Assembly (NCBI RefSeq): GCF_014642175.1
Contig: NZ_BMIL01000011.1
Coordinates: forward strand, 97,948-161,947
Direction: 5' to 3'
Source: Pedobacter quisquiliarum
Lineage (GTDB): Bacteria > Bacteroidota > Bacteroidia > Sphingobacteriales > Sphingobacteriaceae
DNA length: 64,000 bases
Numbering within the stretch: position 1 is the stretch's first letter; every line of letters starts with the position of its first letter. This document shows positions 34,221 through 43,475 of this stretch, piece after piece. The translations under genes were made by a program, and so were the position numbers. The notes beneath the pieces were generated by a model. The model was given only the letters and a program-made list of their open reading frames with translations, had not been told where the DNA came from and searched no databases.

Positions 34221-36065
34221 CTAGTTTTTACCAGCTTTCTCTTTTTTGTCATCCGCTTTTTGCTTTTCCTCGCGTTCCTTCTTACGCGCTTCGCGGCGCT
34301 CCTCACGTTTTTCTTTCCGGTCTTCCTTACGCTCTTCCAGCTTATCCTCTATTTTCTCGTACGACTTCTCCGCGCTTTTCGGTTTGATGAAGCCGATACC
34401 CACCGTCTCCCGGATACCGGAAAAGACGCTCTTCCAGAGTAGGCTGAAGAAGGATTGTGAAGGGGAACGGGTGAATTGAATTGGGGCAACGCGTAAGGGC
34501 TCTCCTTTTTCCGGATTGGCATCTTTTACAACCAATTTATTGGCAAGGAAGGAAAGTAAACCTTTCTTTTTGGGTGCTGCGCCATCCTCCCCTTCTTTCA
34601 GCAGCTGCACTTTCAGGTTGGTGTAGTACATCTTCATGCTTCCGGTTGAACCGACGGCATTACCTTTCACATCGAACTCCACCTTCTGGATGTTGCCGGT
34701 TTCTATTTTCACCAGGCCCAATGCCGATGCAAGTGGGTTCAGCGCTGGCATGTTCATGGCGCCGATGCTACCGCGGAAAGTAAATGCGCCATCTGCTGCA
34801 TTCAGGTTGAAGCGCAGGTGTGCATCCAGGTCTGCTGCTTTGATGATTTTCGCTTTAAGGTCTGCCGCCATGAAGGCGTTTTTGCTTTTCTGAAGGGAGT
34901 CGTTTGTCACGTTCTTGATGGTTCCGGTAAGGTTATCGATGTTGACGGTGCCACGTTCCTGTGCAATCGGGTTGTATTCGGTGTAGGCAACATCAACGTT
35001 TTTTAGGTTTACCGTATCAATGATCAGCGGCAGCTCCACCCTTTGCAGGGCGATCTGTGGGAAGTTCCGGCTTTTGTTGGCCTTTGACGGTGGCAGTTCG
35101 CGGTTCATGAAGATCTTCACTTTTGCCGAAGCAATAGTCAGCGCTTCCGCATACAGACGACCCTCCACATTGAAACGCTCGATATCCAGCCCCCGGAAGG
35201 AAATGGTTGGAAACTTCAGGTCATAGCGGTCGCGCTGCGTACTGTACTTACGGCTGAACGTTAGATCGGGGTACATGGGAATCATCTGAAAGCCTTTCAG
35301 TCGGATGTCACCACTGTTCGCGAAGCCAGTTAAGGTATCGACCTTGATGGTGTACATTTTGTCTTTGCTGACCGACTTATAGCCGATGAGTTCAAAGGCG
35401 ACGTCTTTGCTGTAGTAGAAGCGCTCTTTGTCATGCTGGGAAACACTGTCGATCAGCACGTCTGTGATGCTGACATTTAGCTTTTTGACGGCATTGAGTA
35501 CCGTTCCATTCTCACCCTTGATGTAATCGAAGTTCGCGTTGAGCACCTTGATGCTCCTGATGTGCACGGACTCCAGTGATTTGGATATCTTCTGGTATAA
35601 GTTGGTGGCGGTTTTCACCGTGTCAGGCTGCGGCTTAACATTGAAGCGCAACATGTTGATGGAAGGATGGTCCAGCACAATAGCATTCATGTTGATCCGT
35701 TTCTTGAAATAGGCGTCCATGATGCTGATGCGGGTGAGTTTAAGTTCATCAAGTCTGATCTCAAACAGGTGCACAGGCGCCAGATCCTGCTTTCTAAGCT
35801 TATGGAACACGGCTGTATCGGGGTATAATTTCACGCTATCCATGCTCACGGTACCCGTAAGGATGTTCAGGTTCAGGTCTGTAAAATCTATGTTGTATAA
35901 GTGATCAGAAGCTTCATAAACACCCGTTTTAATCTTCTCGGTTAGAAAGGGTTTCCACTTCGCGGCAATGTAAACCGCAGAAGCAATTACAAGGACAAGG
36001 AGGGCAATTAAGACACCTGCGATCCATTTCAGGAGCTTTTTTTTCTTTGGGTTAAGATTCGTCAT
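34221..36065 (-). CDS. AsmA-like membrane-anchored protein (paralogue 1)
   Basis: The protein has 614 residues from ATG 36065. One transmembrane helix (about 14-34) is followed by an AsmA-like beta region (YNIDFTDLNLNILTGTVSMD) and a very long Lys/Glu/Arg tail of about 55 residues. It is a tandem paralogue of the gene at 32383, with 59 bases between them, so they are co-transcribed. A start at 36125 would add 20 residues of unrelated character; the ATG before TNLNPKKKKLLKW is the better start. Confidence 0.75.
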   Translation of the reverse strand: MTNLNPKKKKLLKWIAGVLIALLVLVIASAVYIAAKWKPFLTEKIKTGVYEASDHLYNIDFTDLNLNILTGTVSMDSVKLYPDTAVFHKLRKQDLAPVHLFEIRLDELKLTRISIMDAYFKKRINMNAIVLDHPSINMLRFNVKPQPDTVKTATNLYQKISKSLESVHIRSIKVLNANFDYIKGENGTVLNAVKKLNVSITDVLIDSVSQHDKERFYYSKDVAFELIGYKSVSKDKMYTIKVDTLTGFANSGDIRLKGFQMIPMYPDLTFSRKYSTQRDRYDLKFPTISFRGLDIERFNVEGRLYAEALTIASAKVKIFMNRELPPSKANKSRNFPQIALQRVELPLIIDTVNLKNVDVAYTEYNPIAQERGTVNIDNLTGTIKNVTNDSLQKSKNAFMAADLKAKIIKAADLDAHLRFNLNAADGAFTFRGSIGAMNMPALNPLASALGLVKIETGNIQKVEFDVKGNAVGSTGSMKMYYTNLKVQLLKEGEDGAAPKKKGLLSFLANKLVVKDANPEKGEPLRVAPIQFTRSPSQSFFSLLWKSVFSGIRETVGIGFIKPKSAEKSYEKIEDKLEERKEDRKEKREERREARKKEREEKQKADDKKEKAGKN

Positions 36066-36144
36066 GAAGCCGCTAGAGTTGAATTGTACTACTATAAGGA
36101 AAATGTAAAGCAAAATGTTTGGCAAGCCTTTTTAAATCTGACAC

Positions 36145-36177
36145 TTTGTCATTTTAAAAATTAATTGCTTAATTTTG
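36145..36177 (+). promoter_or_regulatory. promoter of the miaB block
   Basis: TTTG (36145-36148), 21 bases, TAATTTTG (36170-36177): both elements match the Bacteroidota consensus exactly. The predicted start is near 36182, about 21 bases before the miaB ATG. Confidence 0.8.
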
Positions 36178-36202
36178 TATTTCAGTAATAAAGCATACCG
36201 TA

Positions 36203-37633
36203 ATGATTGAATTAGAGCTAGCAGATAAGACACATGATGAAGCGCGCCAGGGAGAGGCTTTAATAATTGACGCCCCTCAGCGTGGGAATGCACGGAAACT
36301 GTACATTGAAAGCTATGGCTGCCAGATGAATTTCGCAGATAGCGAAATTGTGGCTTCGATTTTAGGAGATAACGGTTTTGAAACAACCGGTGATTATAAA
36401 GAAGCGGATTTAGTTTTTATCAATACCTGCTCCATCCGTGAAAATGCAGAACAAAGGGTGCGTAACCGTTTGTCGCAGTTTGGCGTGGAAAAGCGCAGAA
36501 ATCCAAAGCTGATTGTTGGGGTTTTGGGCTGTATGGCGGAAAGGCTGAAGTCTAAGTTCCTGGACGAGGAGAAGCTGGTGGATATGGTTGTTGGTCCGGA
36601 TGCTTACCGCGACCTGCCACAACTGATTAGTCAAGTGGAAGATGGCCAGAAAGCAATTAACGTACTGCTATCCCGCGAGGAAACCTATGCGGATATTAGT
36701 CCGGTGCGCCTGAATGGAAACGGCATCACGGCGTTCATTTCCATCATGCGCGGTTGCGACAATATGTGCTCATTCTGCGTGGTACCTTTTACCCGTGGTC
36801 GTGAACGCAGCAGAGACCCGCAGTCGATTGTTGCCGAAGCACAGGATCTTTTTGACCGTGGTTATAAGGAAGTGACTTTGCTTGGACAGAACGTGGATTC
36901 TTACAAGTGGAAGGGCGCTGATGATTCTGAAGCTGCAGGCATCCAGGTGAACTTTGCGCAGTTGCTGGAGATGGTGGCTTTAATTAGCCCGGATTTACGG
37001 ATCCGTTTTTCAACTTCCCACCCTAAAGACATTACAGACGAGGTACTTTATACCATCGCGAAATACGACAACATTTGTAACTATATCCATTTACCAGTAC
37101 AGTCGGGCAATTCCCGCGTGTTGGAGCTGATGAACCGGACTTACACCCGCGAGTGGTACATGAACCGCGTGGACGCGATCAGGAGCATCATTCCGGACTG
37201 TGCCATTTCTACGGACATCATTGCCGGTTTCTGCACAGAAACAGAAGCGGAGCATGAAGAGACGTTGAGCATGATGGATTATGTAGGTTACGATTTCGCC
37301 TTTACCTTCAGCTACTCGGAGCGTCCGGGTACATTGGCTGCAAGGAAACTGGTGGATGATATACCGGAAGAAGTTAAGAAGCGTCGCCTTGCAGAAATAC
37401 TGGTTAAGGCACAGCAAACCTCTTTATACCGTTTGCAGCAGAATGTTGGTAAAACACTGCGCATTTTGGTAGAAGGCACTTCTAAGAAGTCAAAAACAGA
37501 TTATTGTGGTCGTAATGACCAGAATGCTATGGTGGTTTTCCCGGCGACGGAGGAGATTAAGCCTGGGCAATATTTGAATGTATTGGTTGAACGTTGCACA
37601 TCAGCGACCCTATTGGGTAGAATTGTGGATTAA
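36203..37633 (+). CDS. miaB: tRNA-2-methylthio-N6-dimethylallyladenosine synthase
   Basis: The 476-residue protein has an N-terminal UPF0004 domain ([10 protein letters not shown] with C40, then NTCSIRENA and GCMAE Cys for the second cluster). The radical SAM CxxxCxxC is at C185, C189 and C192 ([10 protein letters not shown]), and a TRAM domain is C-terminal ([12 protein letters not shown]). It adds a methylthio group to i6A37 of tRNAs reading UNN codons. It heads a plus-strand run with the sigma-54 activator (two-base gap) and lptE. Confidence 0.95.
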   Translation: MIELELADKTHDEARQGEALIIDAPQRGNARKLYIESYGCQMNFADSEIVASILGDNGFETTGDYKEADLVFINTCSIRENAEQRVRNRLSQFGVEKRRNPKLIVGVLGCMAERLKSKFLDEEKLVDMVVGPDAYRDLPQLISQVEDGQKAINVLLSREETYADISPVRLNGNGITAFISIMRGCDNMCSFCVVPFTRGRERSRDPQSIVAEAQDLFDRGYKEVTLLGQNVDSYKWKGADDSEAAGIQVNFAQLLEMVALISPDLRIRFSTSHPKDITDEVLYTIAKYDNICNYIHLPVQSGNSRVLELMNRTYTREWYMNRVDAIRSIIPDCAISTDIIAGFCTETEAEHEETLSMMDYVGYDFAFTFSYSERPGTLAARKLVDDIPEEVKKRRLAEILVKAQQTSLYRLQQNVGKTLRILVEGTSKKSKTDYCGRNDQNAMVVFPATEEIKPGQYLNVLVERCTSATLLGRIVD

Positions 37634-37635
37634 AT

Positions 37636-38871
37636 ATGGACGTACAGGATATTAAAAACAGGTTCGGGATCATTGGCGGCTCGCCGCTGCTAAACCGGGC
37701 GATAGATATAGCGAGGCAGGTTGCACCTACGGATATGTCGGTTTTAATTACCGGCGAAAGTGGTAGTGGTAAGGAGGTGTTTTCGCACATCATCCACCAG
37801 ATGAGTGCAAGGAAACACGGTACTTTCATCGCCGTAAACTGCGGTGCCATTCCCGAAGGCACCATCGACTCGGAGTTATTCGGGCACGAAAAGGGATCCT
37901 TTACCGGTGCACATGAGGCACGGAAGGGTTACTTTGAGGTGGCCAATGGCGGAACGATCTTTTTGGATGAGGTGGCAGAACTGCCATTGGGTACGCAGGC
38001 ACGCCTGCTGCGGATTCTGGAAAGTGGTGAGTACCTGCGCGTGGGCTCTTCGAAGGTGCAGAAAACGGATGTCCGGATTATCGCAGCGACCAACGTGGAC
38101 GTGTACAACCGTGTGAAGAATGGCAAGTTCCGCGAAGATCTTTACTACAGGCTGAATACCGTGCCTTTACGAATTCCGGCTTTGCATGAACGTAAGGAAG
38201 ATATTTACCTGCTTTTCCGTAAGTTTTCAGCAGATTTTAGTGATAAGTACCGCAGTCCGGGGATACAGCTGGAGCCAGATGCCATTCAGGTGCTGAGCAA
38301 TTACAGCTGGCCGGGAAATGTGCGGCAGCTGAAGAACATTGCAGAGCAGATCTGCGTGCTGGAGAAGGACCGTAACGTGACTGCAGCGGCATTGATGAAC
38401 TACATTCCGAATGAGAATGGGGCAAATCTGCCGATGGCGATCAATGGCAACCAGAATAAAGAAGATTTTACCGAGAGAGATATTTTGTACAAGGTTCTTT
38501 TTGACATGAAAAAGGACATGGTGGACTTGAAGAAACTCGTTGCGGAGATTATTCAGAGTGGCGGCAATACCGCGCACATCATGGAAGACAATCCGCATTA
38601 CATCAATCAGCTGTACCAGGAAATTGACCGTCCGAAGTATGAACCCCAGGCGCTAACGATCAATAAACCGGCACCAAACACGCCAATGGAATACAACTAC
38701 GCACATGAGGCGGAGGAAGTTGAAGAGTCATTGTCGCTGGTGGATAAGGAGTCTGATCTGATTAAAAAAGCACTGAAAAAGCATAAAGGCAAGCGCAAGT
38801 TTGCTGCACAGGAACTCGGAATCTCTGAGCGCACCCTGTATCGCAAGATTAAAGAATTGAACTTAAATTAA
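37636..38871 (+). CDS. sigma-54-dependent transcriptional activator without receiver domain
   Basis: The 411-residue protein is an AAA+ activator from the N-terminus: Walker A GESGSGKE (40-47), the sigma-54-contacting loop GSFTGA (87-92, a variant of GAFTGA), Walker B TIFLDEV (107-113) and sensor residues in WPGNVRQLKN. A linker of about 100 residues leads to a Fis-type HTH (about 370-408, KFAAQELGISERTLYRKIKEL). There is no REC, PAS or GAF domain, so activity is probably set by level or an unknown partner. It lies between miaB and lptE, as often seen in Bacteroidota. Confidence 0.9.
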   Translation: MDVQDIKNRFGIIGGSPLLNRAIDIARQVAPTDMSVLITGESGSGKEVFSHIIHQMSARKHGTFIAVNCGAIPEGTIDSELFGHEKGSFTGAHEARKGYFEVANGGTIFLDEVAELPLGTQARLLRILESGEYLRVGSSKVQKTDVRIIAATNVDVYNRVKNGKFREDLYYRLNTVPLRIPALHERKEDIYLLFRKFSADFSDKYRSPGIQLEPDAIQVLSNYSWPGNVRQLKNIAEQICVLEKDRNVTAAALMNYIPNENGANLPMAINGNQNKEDFTERDILYKVLFDMKKDMVDLKKLVAEIIQSGGNTAHIMEDNPHYINQLYQEIDRPKYEPQALTINKPAPNTPMEYNYAHEAEEVEESLSLVDKESDLIKKALKKHKGKRKFAAQELGISERTLYRKIKELNLN

Positions 38872-39387
38872 ATGAAGAAGCTATATATCCTGCTGTTTAC
38901 GGTGGTTGCACTGTTCAATTCCTGCTCTATAAAATTTAATGGCGCTTCGATTCCACCGGAAATGAAGACGGTAACGGTGCAGTTCTTTGAGAATAATGCG
39001 CCCTTAGTGGTACCTTACCTGAGTCAGCAGTTTACGGAGGATTTCCGTACCAGGATCAGAAATCAGTCGAGATTGAGCATTGTTCAGAGTGATGGTAATG
39101 CAATCTTCGAAGGCCGGATTTCGAACTATGAGATCCGTCCGGTAACACTGACAGACAATGGCCAGCAGAACTCGCAAACGCAGGGATCTAACAGGCTTTC
39201 CATTACAGTGCAGGTAAAGTACACGAACAATATAGACGCGAAACAGAGCTTTGAAGAGTCATTTACCAGGTCTAAAGACTTTGTACTTTCGGGCAACAGC
39301 CTGCAGTCGCTTGAGCCGCAGTTGATCAAAGATATCAATGCCCAGTTGACGGAGGATATTTTTAACAGGGCTTTTGCTCAATGGTAA
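38872..39387 (+). CDS. lptE: LptE-like LPS-assembly lipoprotein
   Basis: The 171-residue lipoprotein has lipobox FNSC (Cys 18). The IKFNGASIPPEMKTVTVQFF start and the helix SQQFTEDFRTRIRNQ match the LptE family that plugs LptD in the outer membrane. Its ATG directly follows the stop of the activator gene with no gap, so the two are translated from one message. Confidence 0.85.
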   Translation: MKKLYILLFTVVALFNSCSIKFNGASIPPEMKTVTVQFFENNAPLVVPYLSQQFTEDFRTRIRNQSRLSIVQSDGNAIFEGRISNYEIRPVTLTDNGQQNSQTQGSNRLSITVQVKYTNNIDAKQSFEESFTRSKDFVLSGNSLQSLEPQLIKDINAQLTEDIFNRAFAQW

Positions 39388-39405
39388 TAATTGTATCTTA
39401 GCAAC

Positions 39406-40827
39406 GTGGAGCAGGAATTAGACCATCATAAACAGCTTAGTTCTATCATTAATGATCCGGATCGCCTGAGGCATTCGGACATTCCTTTATTGAAGGAACT
39501 GGTTGCACAGTACCCCTATTTCCAGCCGCTGCGGTTAATTCTTGCGAAGCTTTCCATGGAAACCGAGGATGCGGAGCAAACCTTAACCACCACTGCACTT
39601 TATACCAATGGCGCAGTGCTGCATCAGTTTTTACACCGCAAAGCGGTTGTTCAGGCGGAAGCAGTATCAGGGATTGCAGCAGTGCCTTTGGCTGCAGCGC
39701 CGGGCGGAATTGCAGCGGGTTCTGGTGACGAGGACGTTGTTGAGGGCAAGTCGATCTTTGACGAGGCAGCAGAACTGGAAGCGGCAAGCTTACTTGAAGA
39801 AGTTTATGCCTTCGGAGATACAGATCCTAATCAACCTGAAGAAATCCACTGTGTAGAGGAAGTAAATGATTCCCCTGCTGACGATCAGGAAACCTACGAG
39901 GAAATTGCAGAAATCAATATTCATGATTACGACAGGCCCGTAGATCACAACAGTGCTGATGATTATACTTCATTAGAAAACCTGAATTCACCTGAAGATC
40001 CTGCTTCAGCAGATAACGAAGAATCTACATTCGAGGAGATCTCTGAAGTTAATATTCATGATTACGAGGTTTCTTCTCATGAGAAACCCGGTGCTGGAAA
40101 CGCGCCTGTAATTGAAACCTTAGAAGATAATTTTGTAGAAAATATTGCTGCGACGGACTTCTTCACCTTCGAAGAAAAGTTCATTGCGGAAGATAAAGCG
40201 TCAGCGGAGCATTCCGGTCCGACCACCGAGCAGGCTGACAGGAAACCGGAGCCGCAGTTTGGTGGCCAGGGGCTTTCCCTATCCCGTGCAGCAAGCTGGA
40301 TCCCCGATGCGGGCAGCAGTCAGGCGGAGAAGGACACCAACGAAATCACCAACTACGATGATGACTCCCTTCCTTACACCTTCCTGTGGTGGCTTGCAAA
40401 AACAAGGAAAGAGCACTCCACGATCTTCCAGCCTTACGCCACGCCAAAAAAGCAGACCCAGAATGAGCTGCATCAGCAGTATGTAGAGCACATCTTTCAC
40501 ATCCAGAGTCCTTTCAACGCAGAGGAAATCCTGAATAATGTGCCCGAACATCAGGCCGATCCAAAGGACGCTAAAATCATTGACGAGTTTATTAAGAAAG
40601 ACCCGCAGATTACGCCACCGAGGCCGGAGCAGATCGACAATGAGAACAAGGCCAAACGCAGTGCGGAAGACCACAATGATCTGGTTTCGGAGACCTTGGC
40701 GAAGATCTACATCGAGCAGATGCTTTACCACAAGGCCATAGATACTTATGAAAAATTAAGTTTGAAGTTTCCGGAAAAAAGCCGTTACTTTGCCGACCTT
40801 ATCCAATCTATAAAAAAGAAAATTTAA
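39406..40827 (+). CDS. acidic TPR-like protein of the secG-groEL block
   Basis: The protein has about 473 residues from a GTG at 39406 (VEQELDHHKQLSSII); a TTG 15 bases upstream is possible. The N-terminal part (DIPLLKELVAQYPYFQPLRL) and the C-terminal part (ETLAKIYIEQMLYHKAIDTYEKLSLKFPEKS) are conserved helical repeats. The middle (about 100-310) is very acidic, low in complexity and contains the repeat EISEVNIHDYE / EIAEINIHDYD. There is no signal peptide. It is common beside secG in Bacteroidota; function is unknown. A -7-like box TATCTTAG ends four bases before the GTG. Confidence 0.7.
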   Translation: MEQELDHHKQLSSIINDPDRLRHSDIPLLKELVAQYPYFQPLRLILAKLSMETEDAEQTLTTTALYTNGAVLHQFLHRKAVVQAEAVSGIAAVPLAAAPGGIAAGSGDEDVVEGKSIFDEAAELEAASLLEEVYAFGDTDPNQPEEIHCVEEVNDSPADDQETYEEIAEINIHDYDRPVDHNSADDYTSLENLNSPEDPASADNEESTFEEISEVNIHDYEVSSHEKPGAGNAPVIETLEDNFVENIAATDFFTFEEKFIAEDKASAEHSGPTTEQADRKPEPQFGGQGLSLSRAASWIPDAGSSQAEKDTNEITNYDDDSLPYTFLWWLAKTRKEHSTIFQPYATPKKQTQNELHQQYVEHIFHIQSPFNAEEILNNVPEHQADPKDAKIIDEFIKKDPQITPPRPEQIDNENKAKRSAEDHNDLVSETLAKIYIEQMLYHKAIDTYEKLSLKFPEKSRYFADLIQSIKKKI

Positions 40828-40841
40828 CCATATAACAGACT

Positions 40842-41222
40842 ATGCTTTTTTTAATTATTCTATTGATCATTATTTGTGTCGCTTTAGCAATCTTTGTATT
40901 GATCCAAAACCCTAAAGGTGGTGGATTGGCAACAGGATCGTCAGCCAGTAACATGTTCGGCGTACAGCGCACAGGAGATGTTCTAGAAAAAGGCACCTGG
41001 ATCTTATTAGCAGTAGTTGTTGTAATTACCTTATCTATTACAACCATTGCTAAAACCGGTAACGGCGGTTCAACAGGAGGTTCTAAAATCGAGGAACAAC
41101 TGAACAGAACTCCTGCTCCATCTCCAATTGGAAATGCACCAGCGACAACCGCTCCTGCTACTTCTGCTCCTGCAAACAACAATGCTGCACCAGCAGAAAC
41201 GCCAGCGCAACCAGCACCGTAG
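40842..41222 (+). CDS. secG: preprotein translocase subunit SecG
   Basis: The 126-residue protein has two transmembrane helices (about 2-19 and 51-69) with the SecG loop QNPKGGGLATGSSASNMFG between them. The tail from about 75 is Pro/Ala/Thr-rich and longer than in E. coli, as in other Bacteroidota. It assists SecYE in protein export. It starts 14 bases after the TPR gene, and a strong terminator follows. Confidence 0.92.
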   Translation: MLFLIILLIIICVALAIFVLIQNPKGGGLATGSSASNMFGVQRTGDVLEKGTWILLAVVVVITLSITTIAKTGNGGSTGGSKIEEQLNRTPAPSPIGNAPATTAPATSAPANNNAAPAETPAQPAP

Positions 41223-41239
41223 TTCGCAATAAAGAATTT

Positions 41240-41274
41240 AAGCCCGTTAAGACCAGCTCTTAACGGGCTTTTTC
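41240..41274 (+). terminator. terminator after secG
   Basis: AGCCCGTTAAGA, loop CCAGC, TCTTAACGGGCT and TTTT form a 12-base perfect stem. It separates the miaB-secG run from groESL. Confidence 0.88.
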
Positions 41275-41279
41275 GTTTC

Positions 41280-41371
41280 TGACAGTCTGACACGAGATCA
41301 GCGGGATTTTTAGGGCTTGCTGACAGCAAATGCAAATTTGTCAAGCTAAAACCCCTTGGCATAGAAACTGT
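41280..41371 (+). promoter_or_regulatory. candidate sigma-54 control region of groESL
   Basis: TTGGCATAGAAACTGT at 41356-41371 has GG and GT 12 bases apart, close to the -24/-12 consensus TTGGCAC-N5-TTGC, with one change in the key GC. Upstream lie TGACA at 41280-41284 and 41288-41292, a perfect palindrome TTGCTGACAGCAA at 41317-41329, and the reverse TGTCA at 41339-41343. These could be activator sites. No TAnnTTTG box is present before groES. Confidence 0.4.
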
Positions 41372-41427
41372 GTATAGGCTGGTATAACATTTAAATTTTT
41401 ACACTAAAAAATAATTAATATTAAGTT

Positions 41428-41718
41428 ATGGCATTAAACCTTAAACCCATTTCAGGCACAGCGAACAGAGTTATCGTTGAACCTGCAGCGGCTGAAGAAA
41501 AAACTGCATCTGGTATCTACATTCCTGATACTGCGAAAGAAAAACCATCCAAAGGAACTGTAGTATCTGTTTCAGACGAAGATTCAGAAGGCAAAAAACC
41601 TACTGTAAAAGTTGGTGATGTTGTTCTTTACGGAAAATATGGTGGCACTGAGCTTCCTATCGACGGTAAAGATTACCTGATCATGCGTGAGAACGATATA
41701 TACGCTGTAGTTCAATAA
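41428..41718 (+). CDS. groES: co-chaperonin GroES
   Basis: The 96-residue protein contains the GroES core: RVIVEPAAAEEKTASGIYIPDTAKEKP with the mobile loop, KVGDVVLYGKYGGTEL and the C-terminal DIYAVVQ. It forms the seven-membered lid on GroEL. It is followed after 24 bases by groEL. Both genes use a narrower, A/T-ending codon set than their neighbours, typical of very high expression. Confidence 0.96.
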   Translation: MALNLKPISGTANRVIVEPAAAEEKTASGIYIPDTAKEKPSKGTVVSVSDEDSEGKKPTVKVGDVVLYGKYGGTELPIDGKDYLIMRENDIYAVVQ

Positions 41719-41742
41719 TAATATTTTTTAATATATACAAAG

Positions 41743-43383
41743 ATGTCAAAACAAGTAAAATATAACGTTGAAGCCCGTGACGCCCTGAAAAGAGGTGTTG
41801 ATATTCTAGCGAATGCTGTAAAAGTAACTTTAGGACCAAAAGGTCGTAACGTAATTATCGACAAGAAATTTGGTTCACCAGCGATCACTAAAGATGGTGT
41901 TACCGTTGCAAAAGAAATCGAATTAAAAGATCCAATCGAGAACATGGGTGCTCAGATGGTGAAAGAAGTTGCTTCTAAAACTGCTGATATTGCAGGTGAC
42001 GGAACAACTACTGCTACCGTTTTAGCGCAAGCGATCGTTACTGCTGGTATCAAAAACGTTGCTGCTGGTGCAAATCCAATGGACTTAAAACGTGGTATTG
42101 ATAAAGCAGTTACTGCGATCGTTGAAAACCTTAAACAACAATCTCAAACTGTTGGTGAAGACAACAACAAAATCAAACAAGTTGCTTCTATCTCAGCTAA
42201 CAACGACGAAGTTATCGGGGCGTTAATCGCTGAAGCTATGGGCAAAGTTGGTAAAGACGGTGTTATCACTGTTGAAGAGGCAAAAGGTACTGAAACTGAA
42301 GTTAAAACAGTTGAAGGTATGCAGTTTGACCGTGGATACTTATCTCCATACTTCGTTACCAACGCTGATAAAATGGAAGCGGAATTAGAAAACCCTTACA
42401 TTTTAATTTACGACAAGAAAATCAGCAACATGAAAGAATTGTTGCCGGTACTAGAAAAACAAGTTCAAACTGGTAAACCACTTGTAATTATTGCTGAAGA
42501 CCTTGATGGTGAAGCACTAGCAACTTTGGTTGTAAACAAGATTCGTGGTTCTCTGAAAGTTGCTGCTGTTAAAGCACCAGGTTTCGGTGATCGCAGAAAA
42601 GCGATGTTAGAAGATATCGCAATCTTAACTGGTGGTACCGTGATCTCTGAAGAAAGAGGTTATAAATTAGAAAACGCTGACCTATCTTACTTAGGTACTG
42701 CTGAGAAAGTAGTGATTGACAAAGACAATACAACCATCATCAACGGTGCTGGTTCTACTGACGATATCAAATCACGCGTTTCTCAAATCAAAGCGCAAAT
42801 CGAGACTACAACCTCTGATTACGATAAAGAAAAACTACAAGAGCGTTTGGCTAAATTAGCTGGCGGTGTTGCAGTACTTTACGTAGGTGCAGCTTCTGAA
42901 GTTGAAATGAAAGAGAAAAAAGACCGTGTTGATGATGCTTTACATGCAACCCGTGCGGCTGTTGAAGAAGGTATCGTTGCTGGTGGTGGTGTTGCTTTCA
43001 TCCGCGCTATCGAAGCTTTAGAAGGTATGAAAGGCATCAATGATGACGAAACTACTGGTATTGCTATCGTTAAACGTGCAGTTGAAGAGCCACTTCGTCA
43101 AATTTGCCAGAATGCTGGTATCGAAGGTTCAATCGTTGTACAAAAAGTTAAAGAAGGTACTGCTGACTTCGGTTACAATGCCCGTACTGATGTATACGAG
43201 AACTTAATTGCAGCTGGTGTTATTGACCCAACTAAAGTAGGTCGTGTAGCATTAGAAAATGCAGCTTCAATCGCAGCGATGTTATTAACTACTGAATGTG
43301 TATTGGCTGATGATCCTGAAGACAACGCCGGTGGCGCTGCAATGCCTCCAATGGGCGGCGGCGGTATGGGTGGTATGATGTAA
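41743..43383 (+). CDS. groEL: chaperonin GroEL
   Basis: The 546-residue protein is full length. It has [14 protein letters not shown], the nucleotide motif [13 protein letters not shown] with the catalytic Asp region, the apical domain with [15 protein letters not shown], and the C-terminal Gly-Met tail ([12 protein letters not shown]). It folds proteins in the cytosol with GroES. A strong intrinsic terminator lies 25 bases downstream. Confidence 0.97.
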   Translation: MSKQVKYNVEARDALKRGVDILANAVKVTLGPKGRNVIIDKKFGSPAITKDGVTVAKEIELKDPIENMGAQMVKEVASKTADIAGDGTTTATVLAQAIVTAGIKNVAAGANPMDLKRGIDKAVTAIVENLKQQSQTVGEDNNKIKQVASISANNDEVIGALIAEAMGKVGKDGVITVEEAKGTETEVKTVEGMQFDRGYLSPYFVTNADKMEAELENPYILIYDKKISNMKELLPVLEKQVQTGKPLVIIAEDLDGEALATLVVNKIRGSLKVAAVKAPGFGDRRKAMLEDIAILTGGTVISEERGYKLENADLSYLGTAEKVVIDKDNTTIINGAGSTDDIKSRVSQIKAQIETTTSDYDKEKLQERLAKLAGGVAVLYVGAASEVEMKEKKDRVDDALHATRAAVEEGIVAGGGVAFIRAIEALEGMKGINDDETTGIAIVKRAVEEPLRQICQNAGIEGSIVVQKVKEGTADFGYNARTDVYENLIAAGVIDPTKVGRVALENAASIAAMLLTTECVLADDPEDNAGGAAMPPMGGGGMGGMM

Positions 43384-43407
43384 TCATCTTTCAAAAAAAC
43401 CATATCG

Positions 43408-43438
43408 AAAAGCCCCGCACCTTGCGGGGCTTTTTTTT
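43408..43438 (+). terminator. terminator of groESL
   Basis: AAAAGCCCCGC, loop ACCT, TGCGGGGC and eight T form a textbook intrinsic terminator. Confidence 0.92.
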
Positions 43439-43475
43439 GCGTTATTATTGTATAAACTATTTAGCTTTATAGCTT

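Noticed and set aside
40808..41362. Long minus-strand ORF of 184 codons opposite secG
   Set aside because: It is antisense to a certain secG gene and to its terminator, and has the Ala/Gly-rich look of a shadow of the Pro/Ala tail.
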